Virus record (IMG/VR): IMGVR_UViG_3300031857_001327
Location: 1 to 24,406 of that record
Source of the DNA: a virus
DNA: 24,406 bases
Strand: one strand, 5' to 3'
In this document: positions 5,471 through 11,644 of the stretch, piece after piece
Layout of the letters: every line of letters starts with the position of its first letter
Position numbering within the stretch: the stretch's first letter is position 1
Position numbers and translations under genes: made by a program
The notes under the pieces: generated by a model
Database searches by the model: none
Seen by the model: the letters and a program-made list of their open reading frames with translations, nothing else
What the model was told of the DNA's origin: nothing

Positions 5471-6267
5471 AAAGAATTGATTTAACACCTATTCCTCACA
5501 GCAGAAAGATTGGTGAGGCTTGTGAATACATTGAACCTAATATAACAGAAGATTGTATCTTTTATTCAGATGGTATTCCAATTGGTTTCTATCTTACCAA
5601 GATGCCAGATAAAATGTGTAAACTTGCGGATTTGGCTAATGCGGAATTTAGAAGTAAAAATGTTCCAAAGTCATATTTAGATAGAATGGAAACAGTTAAA
5701 TTATCTAAAGAAGGAATGAAAAGAAGTGAGGCAAGAAAAATAGGCGTTAGTCAAATGAGTGCGATTATTGGAAGTGTTCCTCCAAAACCAGTAATGAGAA
5801 GACCATACGCAACTATTTCAAGTATACATTCAGAAAAAAAAGCACAAACATTTATAAAAGCAATGTTGTTACTTGCAATTGAAAGCGAACAATTAATAAA
5901 AGAAATATTACCACAACAGTATGAACAGCAGGTCAAATTGTTTGAAGCGGTAAAACAAAAATGGAGATTTGCAAATTTTTTTACTTCTTCAATTTCAAAC
6001 TACAATATCAGCGCACCATTCCATCGTGATACTGGAAATATAGTTGGAGCAGTAAACGTAATTATCTGCAAGAAACATAATTCAAAAGGGGGTGATTTGC
6101 ATATACCAGATTACAATGCTACAATCGGACAACAAGATAATTCAATACTTGTTTACCCAGCGTGGAAAAATGTTCACGGTGTTACACCAATTATCCCAAC
6201 ACACGAAGGGGGGTATAGAAATTCATTGGTGTTCTATCCTTTGAAAGCATTTGTTGGATTAGATTAA
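5467..6267 (+). CDS. TET/JBP-family 2-oxoglutarate/Fe(II)-dependent DNA base dioxygenase
   Basis: This 266-residue protein is a phage TET/JBP-type dioxygenase. The double-stranded beta-helix core is in the C-terminal third. FHRDTGN gives the iron ligands His186 and Asp188, GGDLHIPDYN (208-217) is a family signature, VHGV supplies the third ligand His237, and GGYRNSLVFYPLK supplies Arg251 for 2-oxoglutarate. The N-terminal half (about 75-170) is basic and helical, as in other phage members, and probably contacts DNA. Known relatives oxidise 5-methylcytosine or thymine in DNA to the hydroxymethyl form, which a partner glycosyltransferase can then decorate. All four expected active-site residues are present, so it should be active. 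Ten of eleven arginine codons are AGA. Confidence 0.82.
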   Translation: MKRIDLTPIPHSRKIGEACEYIEPNITEDCIFYSDGIPIGFYLTKMPDKMCKLADLANAEFRSKNVPKSYLDRMETVKLSKEGMKRSEARKIGVSQMSAIIGSVPPKPVMRRPYATISSIHSEKKAQTFIKAMLLLAIESEQLIKEILPQQYEQQVKLFEAVKQKWRFANFFTSSISNYNISAPFHRDTGNIVGAVNVIICKKHNSKGGDLHIPDYNATIGQQDNSILVYPAWKNVHGVTPIIPTHEGGYRNSLVFYPLKAFVGLD

Positions 6268-6288
6268 ACAACCGAAAAGCAACCGAAT

Positions 6289-6663
6289 ATGGCAAACAAA
6301 TTAGACAACTTGAAGAAGGGTGATGGATTTGATACACACCCCGAACGAATAAATAGAAAAGGCAGACCACGCAAGTATGTATCATTATTAAAAGAGAACG
6401 GTTATAAACTGAGCGAAATCAATGATACAATTCAAGCAATGATGGCAATGGATATTGAAGAACTAAAAGAAGTGTGGGACAACCCACAAGCCACAATACT
6501 TGAAAAGACAATTGCAAACGCAATGCGCAAATCATTAGAAAAAGGTTCTTTGTATTCTATTGAAACATTATTGTCACGTGTTTATGGTAATCCAAAACAA
6601 ATGACTGAATTAACTGGTGCAAATCAAGAACCATTACAAATTGTAATCAACGATAAGTTATGA
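6289..6663 (+). CDS. Putative small DNA-binding protein, DUF5681-like; possible small terminase
   Basis: The N-terminus carries a basic GDGFDTHPERINRKGRPRK segment (about 11-29), the 'NP..(GR)P' type found in DUF5681 and some small terminase subunits. After it come helices around SEINDTIQAMMAMD and a repeat-like acidic helical part, then LEKTIANAMRKSLEKGSLYSI and a short tail. In related phages proteins of this kind are annotated as DNA-binding or small terminase, but the large terminase is not next to it here, so I leave that open. The gene starts 21 bases after the TET/JBP gene with ATG in a CGAATATGGC context, and ends in ATGA overlap with the next gene. Confidence 0.5.
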   Translation: MANKLDNLKKGDGFDTHPERINRKGRPRKYVSLLKENGYKLSEINDTIQAMMAMDIEELKEVWDNPQATILEKTIANAMRKSLEKGSLYSIETLLSRVYGNPKQMTELTGANQEPLQIVINDKL

Positions 6664-6902
6664 ATGAAATCGAAGTGTTCATTAATCGACTGAAAAAAAT
6701 AGGCATTGAAATTTCGCTTGTGGGTAATTACCCGTGGATATATCTTGATGCTGTTAATGGTAACAAAGTTCAACGCGAAGATTTTGTTAATGCCAATCAC
6801 GGATATACCATTGCGTGGAGTGGTTCAAAAGTAAATGACAAACCGCATTTAAACTGGCAAGACATAAAAAAAACTTTTGAGTTAATTCGCAAGTACAAAT
6901 GA
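6660..6902 (+). CDS. Hypothetical phage protein, 80 aa
   Basis: This is an 80-residue alpha/beta protein with aromatic residues typical of a small folded domain (VGNYPWIYLDAVNGNKV in the middle, LNWQDIKKTFELIRKY at the C-terminus). I see no catalytic or metal-binding motif and do not recognise the family with confidence, although short proteins of this look occur beside tail genes of Bacteroidota phages. It overlaps both neighbours by ATGA junctions, so it belongs to the same transcript as the gene at 6289. Confidence 0.6.
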   Translation: MNEIEVFINRLKKIGIEISLVGNYPWIYLDAVNGNKVQREDFVNANHGYTIAWSGSKVNDKPHLNWQDIKKTFELIRKYK

Positions 6903-7141
6903 AAGCAACATTAACTTTTAATTTAGACGATGGTGATGATGCACTTGCGCATTTACGTTGCGTGAAAGCAACTGATATGGCAATGATGCTTTGGGAGTTA
7001 CAAACGAATTCTTATCGCACATTTACTAAATACAACGTCAATCAAAATTCAGATTATCAAAAAGGAATTGAAGAAGTGTTTGAACACATTAGAAATCTAT
7101 TTGAAGAACACGATATCAACACACATAAATTAATTATATGA
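6899..7141 (+). CDS. Conserved hypothetical phage protein, 80 aa
   Basis: The protein begins MKATLTFNLDDGDDALAHL and contains ATDMAMMLWELQTNSYR, an order that matches a widespread family of small phage proteins ('F.LP.D......A..A..M...L.E....LR') of unknown function. The C-terminus is helical and charged (EVFEHIRNLFEEHDIN). The match is a family resemblance from memory, not a search result. It is coupled to its neighbours by ATGA overlaps. Confidence 0.6.
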   Translation: MKATLTFNLDDGDDALAHLRCVKATDMAMMLWELQTNSYRTFTKYNVNQNSDYQKGIEEVFEHIRNLFEEHDINTHKLII

Positions 7142-7368
7142 GCGTTTTAGAATCAATGCTTCAAGAATTGTGGAATGCGCCAAAAGACAAATGGGCATGG
7201 AATGTTATATTAAAAAAAAATAAACAAATTATGAGCGACAACAACAACGCATTTTTGCGTTCACAAATCAAAGCGTTCCATCCAACGTGGAGTGAAGAAC
7301 AAATCAATGAAGAAATCGAACGCATACTAAATGATAACGGCAACGATTGTTTTGTTTGTGGATCGTAG
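7138..7368 (+). CDS. Hypothetical phage protein, 76 aa; start uncertain
   Basis: As read, the gene starts with ATG overlapping the upstream TGA and encodes 76 residues, ending in a small cysteine pair (CFVCGS). The segment around 7212-7233 is an A9 run followed by TAAACAAATTATG, which looks like the A-rich leader of a separate gene. The second part, from the in-frame ATG at 7231 (MSDNNNAFLRSQIKAF and the helix WSEEQINEEIERIL), may therefore be the real protein of 45 residues. A minus-1 slip on the A9 run would end the first part at TAA 7221-7223. Function unknown. Confidence 0.55.
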   Translation: MSVLESMLQELWNAPKDKWAWNVILKKNKQIMSDNNNAFLRSQIKAFHPTWSEEQINEEIERILNDNGNDCFVCGS

Positions 7369-7412
7369 ACAACAAAAAGAACATTTAAGTTGAAAATAAA
7401 CAACATAATAAT

Positions 7413-7988
7413 ATGGCATTACGTGTAAGTATACCAGCAGATTATTCAAGCATCACGCTTAAACACTATCGCGATTTTAAACAAGCGAAAAATGAAATCG
7501 AACAAGTGTGTGCGTGCTGTCAAATCGATAAAGAAAAAGCGAAGCAAATACCAGTTAAAGATTTGCCGACTTTGATTAACGCGTTTGTTGATTCGTTGCA
7601 AGAAGAACGCGCAAAGTTCTTTCAAGTGATTACGATTAAAGACAAAGATTTTGGTTTCATTCCAAATCTATATGACATTACAGCAGGTGAATATGCCGAC
7701 ATCAGCGAATGGTGCAAAGATGTGCATACTAACATCGTTAAGATTATGGGTGTGTTGTACAGACCAATTGATAAACGTGTTGTTGACAAGTACACAATTG
7801 AAAAATACACAATTGAAAATCGTGTGCTAAATGAATCGTACGTTGAGCAAATGACGTTGGAACAATTCAACGGTGCGATGCTTTTTTTTTCGACTTTGCT
7901 AAGCGAACTAAACAACAATTCCCAAGAATTTTTGGAGCAGACGCTGATGGAGTTGAAGAACAAGATGCAAGATTTGACGATGGATTAA
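7413..7988 (+). CDS. Tail assembly chaperone, upstream (G-type) reading frame
   Basis: This 191-residue protein sits where tail assembly chaperones lie, upstream of the tape measure. It contains a helical start (LKHYRDFKQAKNEIEQV) and a compact middle (FGFIPNLYDITAGEYADISEW), as in the gpG-type proteins of siphoviruses. Such proteins keep the tape measure soluble and guide tube assembly. Near the 3' end lies T9 (7882-7890) with the in-frame heptamer T_TTT_TTT at 7883-7889, where a minus-1 shift gives a longer GT-type product ending at 8164. A tandem 15-base duplication at 7791-7820 encodes a repeated YTIE-K motif. The ATG follows AACAACATAATAATATGGC, an A-rich leader. Confidence 0.7.
   Translation: MALRVSIPADYSSITLKHYRDFKQAKNEIEQVCACCQIDKEKAKQIPVKDLPTLINAFVDSLQEERAKFFQVITIKDKDFGFIPNLYDITAGEYADISEWCKDVHTNIVKIMGVLYRPIDKRVVDKYTIEKYTIENRVLNESYVEQMTLEQFNGAMLFFSTLLSELNNNSQEFLEQTLMELKNKMQDLTMD
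7791..7820 (+). repeat. Tandem duplication of 15 bases inside the tail chaperone gene
   Basis: The unit TACACAATTGAAAA(A/T) occurs twice in a row, giving the repeated peptide YTIEKYTIEN. It keeps the reading frame and looks like a recent slippage duplication. Confidence 0.8.
7883..7889 (+). other. Candidate programmed minus-1 frameshift site (T_TTT_TTT)
   Basis: Inside T9 (7882-7890) the heptamer T_TTT_TTT is in the correct phase for simultaneous slippage of two tRNAs. The minus-1 frame is open from 7847 to 8164 and downstream of the site reads like protein throughout. Frameshifting in tail chaperone genes is a conserved feature of long-tailed phages. Confidence 0.75.
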
Positions 7989-8164
7989 AACAAGTGTTAG
8001 ATCGCTATGGTTTTTATCATATGTTTATGGAAGCGTGTGATAGAGATTTAACAAAGTTGGATTTAATTAGCGAAAAAAAGGCGTGGGAGCTATTTACTTA
8101 TATGAACTATATGCTCGATTATAATTATGTCACAAATACAATCATTAAACGAAGTTATCAATAA
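7889..8164 (+). CDS. Tail assembly chaperone, frameshift extension (T-type)
   Basis: This is the minus-1-frame part of the chaperone. It continues from the T9 slip site for 91 residues (FDFAKRTKQQF, then DADGVEEQDARFDDGL, then RYGFYHMFMEACDRDLTK and WELFTYMNYMLDYNYVT). There is no in-frame start near 7889; the first ATGs come only about 135 bases downstream, well inside the coding-looking stretch. Without the shift, 7989-8126 would be non-coding. Fusion with the upstream frame gives about 250 residues. The T part of such fusions binds the tape measure in phage lambda; I infer the same here. It overlaps the start of the next gene by 38 bases. Confidence 0.7.
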   Translation, partial: FDFAKRTKQQFPRIFGADADGVEEQDARFDDGLKQVLDRYGFYHMFMEACDRDLTKLDLISEKKAWELFTYMNYMLDYNYVTNTIIKRSYQ

Positions 8165-8588
8165 ATTCCAAACGTGGGTTGATGCTCATTACATCATCAA
8201 AGAATTTCGCTTTGGTCACATCGATACGTTCGACATTGAAAAGTGGAATGAATTTCCAATGTTCCAAGTTATACCACCAAGTGTAAGTTATGCAACTGGT
8301 GCGAAAACATTTTCTTTTCAAATAATTCTCGCAGATTTACCACGTGACAAAGAAACAAAAACTGATTATCAAAAAGAAGTGTTGAGTGACTTGCAACAAA
8401 TCGTTGAAGACTTCATTGCAAACGTTATGACGAATAGACAAGTGTTTGGTGAATTGATAAGTGTGCAGAACGTAAGCATTGAACCATTCATCGAAGAGTT
8501 CGCAAACGTGTTAACTGGTTGGACAATTACATTCGATATGGTAGTGCCTTATTATTGGAGTTCTTGTGATACACCTTCAAGTATATGA
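8127..8588 (+). CDS. Putative tail completion / neck protein, 153 aa
   Basis: This 153-residue protein is probably a tail completion or terminator-type protein of the neck, judging from its size, its place among tail genes and a resemblance to minor tail proteins of Bacteroidota siphoviruses. It starts with a helix (SLNEVINKFQTWVDAHYI), contains FPMFQVIPPSVSYATGAKTF and a helix around YQKEVLSDLQQIVEDFIANV, and ends in a beta-rich region WTITFDMVVPYYW. It overlaps the frameshifted chaperone at its 5' end and the fibre gene at its 3' end (ATGA). The specific role is inferred. Confidence 0.5.
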   Translation: MSQIQSLNEVINKFQTWVDAHYIIKEFRFGHIDTFDIEKWNEFPMFQVIPPSVSYATGAKTFSFQIILADLPRDKETKTDYQKEVLSDLQQIVEDFIANVMTNRQVFGELISVQNVSIEPFIEEFANVLTGWTITFDMVVPYYWSSCDTPSSI

Positions 8589-9670
8589 GTAAAGATTTCT
8601 ACATAAAAGCAGTTGCAAGTGGTGGTGGTGGTGGAGTGCCATACACAGGTGCAACCCAAAATGTTGACTTGGGTGAATATGGTTTAGATGCAGGTTTTGT
8701 TAATTTCGATACAACACCAACCGGAACGCCAACTACTCAGGGAACTTTAAGTTGGGATGTTGACCACAGTACGCTACAGCTTGTTTTAAATGGGCACGTG
8801 GGGCAGTTAATGCAAGATACGTTTTACTATGCAAAGAATCAGACAGGCTCTACTATTCCTGCAGGTACGGTAGTAAGAGCTGACGGTACACTAGGCGCAA
8901 GTGGTAGAATTAAAATAGCGCCATTCTTAGCTAATGGAACCTACCCAAGTAAATATTGCATGGGTGTAACGGCTGAATCAATTGCTAATGGAGCAGATGG
9001 AATGGTTATGCATTTTGGACAATTGCGCGGTATCGATACAAGTGCATTTGCTGATGGTGATATTCTTTACGCATCAAGTACAAGTGCAGGTGGTTTTACT
9101 ACTACTATGCCGACATATCCAAACAACCAAGTAACGGTTGCAATTGTAATTCATAGTGCAGTTAATGGTGTGTTACAAATAAGACAAACATTTGAACAGC
9201 CACTTCCAATCATTAATAAAATCAAGACAACAGATGGTACTGCGGTAACTGGCACAACTGCAAACACATTAACGGATAGCATTTTAATACCTGCAAATAC
9301 AGTTGCAGTTGGTGATGTAATTACATTTCGAAATCGCGTTCGTAAAACGGGCACGGCAGGTTTGTTATCTGTTCGCGCATATGTAAATACAACTGCAGTA
9401 ATAGGTGGTGCTAACGTTGCTATTTCGTCGAATGCCAACACTTCAAGATTCTCACAAATGGTTCGACAATTAGCAGTTAAATCAAGTACAAACACTGAGA
9501 GCTTTCCAATAGCTGGGGTATACACAGATGATGCGCAAACTGGTACCGTTGTAGTGAGTTCAAATATCGATTGGACAATTGACCAATATCTTGTAATATC
9601 AGTTCAAAATACAAGTGCAGCAGATAGCACAATAAGCTCATTTATACACGTACAAATTAACAAAGGTTAA
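8585..9670 (+). CDS. Tail fibre-like / receptor-binding structural protein
   Basis: This 361-residue beta-rich protein is rich in Gly, Thr, Ser, Ala and Asn and poor in charged residues. The N-terminus has a polyglycine stretch and then VPYTGATQNVDLGEYGL, a segment frequently seen in fibre proteins of Bacteroidota phages. The middle has repeated short beta-strand segments (AGTVVRADGTL, DGMVMHFGQLRGIDTSAFADGD), and the C-terminal half holds a jelly-roll-like run (SILIPANTVAVGDVITFR and so on). Such fibres bind the host surface. Composition is more GC-rich and less lysine-rich than neighbouring genes, as often seen in exchangeable fibre genes. Host target unknown. Confidence 0.65.
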   Translation: MSKDFYIKAVASGGGGGVPYTGATQNVDLGEYGLDAGFVNFDTTPTGTPTTQGTLSWDVDHSTLQLVLNGHVGQLMQDTFYYAKNQTGSTIPAGTVVRADGTLGASGRIKIAPFLANGTYPSKYCMGVTAESIANGADGMVMHFGQLRGIDTSAFADGDILYASSTSAGGFTTTMPTYPNNQVTVAIVIHSAVNGVLQIRQTFEQPLPIINKIKTTDGTAVTGTTANTLTDSILIPANTVAVGDVITFRNRVRKTGTAGLLSVRAYVNTTAVIGGANVAISSNANTSRFSQMVRQLAVKSSTNTESFPIAGVYTDDAQTGTVVVSSNIDWTIDQYLVISVQNTSAADSTISSFIHVQINKG

Positions 9671-9671
9671 G

Positions 9672-9869
9672 ATGATGGAAGCATTAGAAATTAAAGGTTT
9701 AGAATTGACGTACAGAAACAACGTGTATGTATTTCACGAATATGAAATCATAGATGACAAATGTATACACTTGCATTTGAACGAAGGTATTTATGCAATC
9801 ATTTTACCATGCATCATAAACACGCAAGTAATTAATACACTTGAAGAATTTAAAACCGTGATGAAATGA
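9672..9869 (+). CDS. Hypothetical small phage protein, 65 aa
   Basis: This 65-residue protein (MMEALEIKGLELTYRNN, then HEYEIIDDKCIHLHLNEGIY, ending EEFKTVMK) looks like a single small beta-rich domain. I cannot assign a function. It begins two bases after the fibre stop, with a second in-frame ATG at 9675, and ends in ATGA overlap with the neck-protein gene, so it is part of the tail operon. Confidence 0.55.
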   Translation: MMEALEIKGLELTYRNNVYVFHEYEIIDDKCIHLHLNEGIYAIILPCIINTQVINTLEEFKTVMK

Positions 9870-10408
9870 CGCGAGAAAAAATGCCGAACTTCTTTTCTGT
9901 AATCGATGAAATGGCAAAGCGTTTTATTGAGTTAATGCAAAGTGATTATCGAATGAAACGCAGAACAACAACGGGTGCAGGGCGTTCATTAACAACAAAT
10001 CGCGTTAATACTGGAACGTTAAATAAATCACTTGCATACAGATTGAAAATCAAAAAAACATCAATCGGCGTTAGTGTATTTGCGAAAGGAAAAGCAAGTA
10101 AATATTTTGGTTCAATGGAAGAAGGGCGCGGAGCGAATAAAAAAGCACCACCTTCAAATGTGATTTACGAATGGATCAATCAACGTGGTATTAAGCTACG
10201 CGATAAAGATGGTCGTATACAAAAGCAAACTGAATCGTTAAAGCGAAGTGTTGCATTCTTGATTGCGCGTAGCATTGGTAAGAAAGGCATCAAAGGTTGG
10301 AATGCATTTGAGTATGCGCTCGAAAACACATGGGATGAATACGAAGAAAAATTATTTGTTGCGTATGGAAAAGATTTTGAAGCAACATTAAATACTGAAT
10401 TTAAATAA
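9866..10408 (+). CDS. HK97 gp10-like neck / tail-component protein
   Basis: This 180-residue basic protein resembles the HK97 gp10 group of head-tail joining or tail-completion proteins. It begins with a helix (NFFSVIDEMAKRFIELM), has a basic RMKRRTTTGAGRSL stretch and then the typical GSMEEGRGANKKAPPSN box, where the 'E.G......P' pattern is common in this family, followed by VIYEWINQRGIKLRD. The C-terminal part IARSIGKKGIKGWNAFEYAL matches the usual G-I/F-x-hydrophobic ending. It would act at the interface between head and tail. It overlaps its upstream neighbour in an ATGA junction. Confidence 0.6.
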   Translation: MTREKMPNFFSVIDEMAKRFIELMQSDYRMKRRTTTGAGRSLTTNRVNTGTLNKSLAYRLKIKKTSIGVSVFAKGKASKYFGSMEEGRGANKKAPPSNVIYEWINQRGIKLRDKDGRIQKQTESLKRSVAFLIARSIGKKGIKGWNAFEYALENTWDEYEEKLFVAYGKDFEATLNTEFK

Positions 10409-10414
10409 AGAATT

Positions 10415-11644
10415 ATGGCAATTACAATTCAACAACAACCAGAACAATTCACACCAGTTGGTCAACGTCTTATCTACGTTGCATCTTCAACGAATAGTGG
10501 TAACGCAGGTTTTCGTTACATATTTGATTTTGGTGATTTCACAATTAACGTACAACCCAACGCAAGTGGTTATGGTGTGTTAGATATAGCACCAATCATA
10601 CGTGAAAAATTATACCATTCAACACTTGCAAATTTTGCAAACATTCAAGATGAAACAAGTTCAGTTGTTTACGCACGTGCAACTATTAAAGAAGGTTGGT
10701 TAATTAATGGAGTGTTCACACCAACAACCGTTGGTCAAGCATTATCGAGACGCGGTTATTTTTTCCTTGCAGAATATCAAGTGAGTGATGGATTTTTACC
10801 CGATACAAATACACGTTATGCGCTCAACACAACAGATAAGTATTTATTATCAGAACGCTTGAACACAACCCACGTTTGGAGTGATTACACAAGTGTTGGT
10901 GGTTTAACAACTGATGAAGTTTACATACCTGCACGATTATCTGATTACGGTGTTATGTATTCAGTTGGTCAAATATCAACGCAGTTACCCGATACAGAAG
11001 CGGTTGAAATTGCGATTAACATTTTCAATCAATCCAACACACTAATTGATACAATCACATATGCGTTAAGTGGTGATCCATTAGCAGTAAACGCATTCGG
11101 TGCATACCCAATGAACTTGTTGTCTGATGGGGCAACAATGACGAATTGGAAGTGGTATGATGTGTATGCGCGTAACATAGGTGGCACAAGGGTTTCAAGA
11201 CGTTATGTGTTTTACAAAATTGATGATGATTGCTTATTCGATAACGTGCGATTGATGTGGACAAATACGTGCGGTGGTGTTGATTATTTCAACTTCACAA
11301 AGCGAAGTGAACTAACATATAATTATGAGCGCAAACAATATCAAAAAGTAATTGGTGATTACAATTCTACAACGTTTGGATTCAACACATACGATAGAGG
11401 TGTAACAGATAGGTACGTAAACACAACGAAAGGTCTTGTGATTAATAGTGACTGGTTGAGCGTTGGCGAATTTGAATTCTTGCAAACTTTGTTACGCTCG
11501 AATGATGTGTTCATTGTTAGTGATGATGGTTCGCAAACACCAGTATTAATTGCAGATTCGCAGTTTACAATTAAGAATGAAAAGTATAGCAAGTTGTTTA
11601 ACGTCACATTGAATTTAAAATATAGTCAAGGAGTAGGTCTATGA
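10415..11644 (+). CDS. Phage tail structural protein, 409 aa
   Basis: This protein of 409 residues is beta-rich and starts with MAITIQQQPEQFTPVGQRL, followed by RYIFDFGDFTINVQPNASG. It resembles tail structural proteins found next to large tail proteins in Bacteroidota siphoviruses, with no known enzymatic motif. The middle has DNVRLMWTNTCGGVDYFNF, a pattern (W.N..GG.D.FNF) that recurs in such proteins, and the end has EFEFLQTLLRSNDVFI. I infer a distal-tail or baseplate role from the position between the neck protein and the 966-residue tail protein. It ends in an ATGA overlap. Confidence 0.55.
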   Translation: MAITIQQQPEQFTPVGQRLIYVASSTNSGNAGFRYIFDFGDFTINVQPNASGYGVLDIAPIIREKLYHSTLANFANIQDETSSVVYARATIKEGWLINGVFTPTTVGQALSRRGYFFLAEYQVSDGFLPDTNTRYALNTTDKYLLSERLNTTHVWSDYTSVGGLTTDEVYIPARLSDYGVMYSVGQISTQLPDTEAVEIAINIFNQSNTLIDTITYALSGDPLAVNAFGAYPMNLLSDGATMTNWKWYDVYARNIGGTRVSRRYVFYKIDDDCLFDNVRLMWTNTCGGVDYFNFTKRSELTYNYERKQYQKVIGDYNSTTFGFNTYDRGVTDRYVNTTKGLVINSDWLSVGEFEFLQTLLRSNDVFIVSDDGSQTPVLIADSQFTIKNEKYSKLFNVTLNLKYSQGVGL

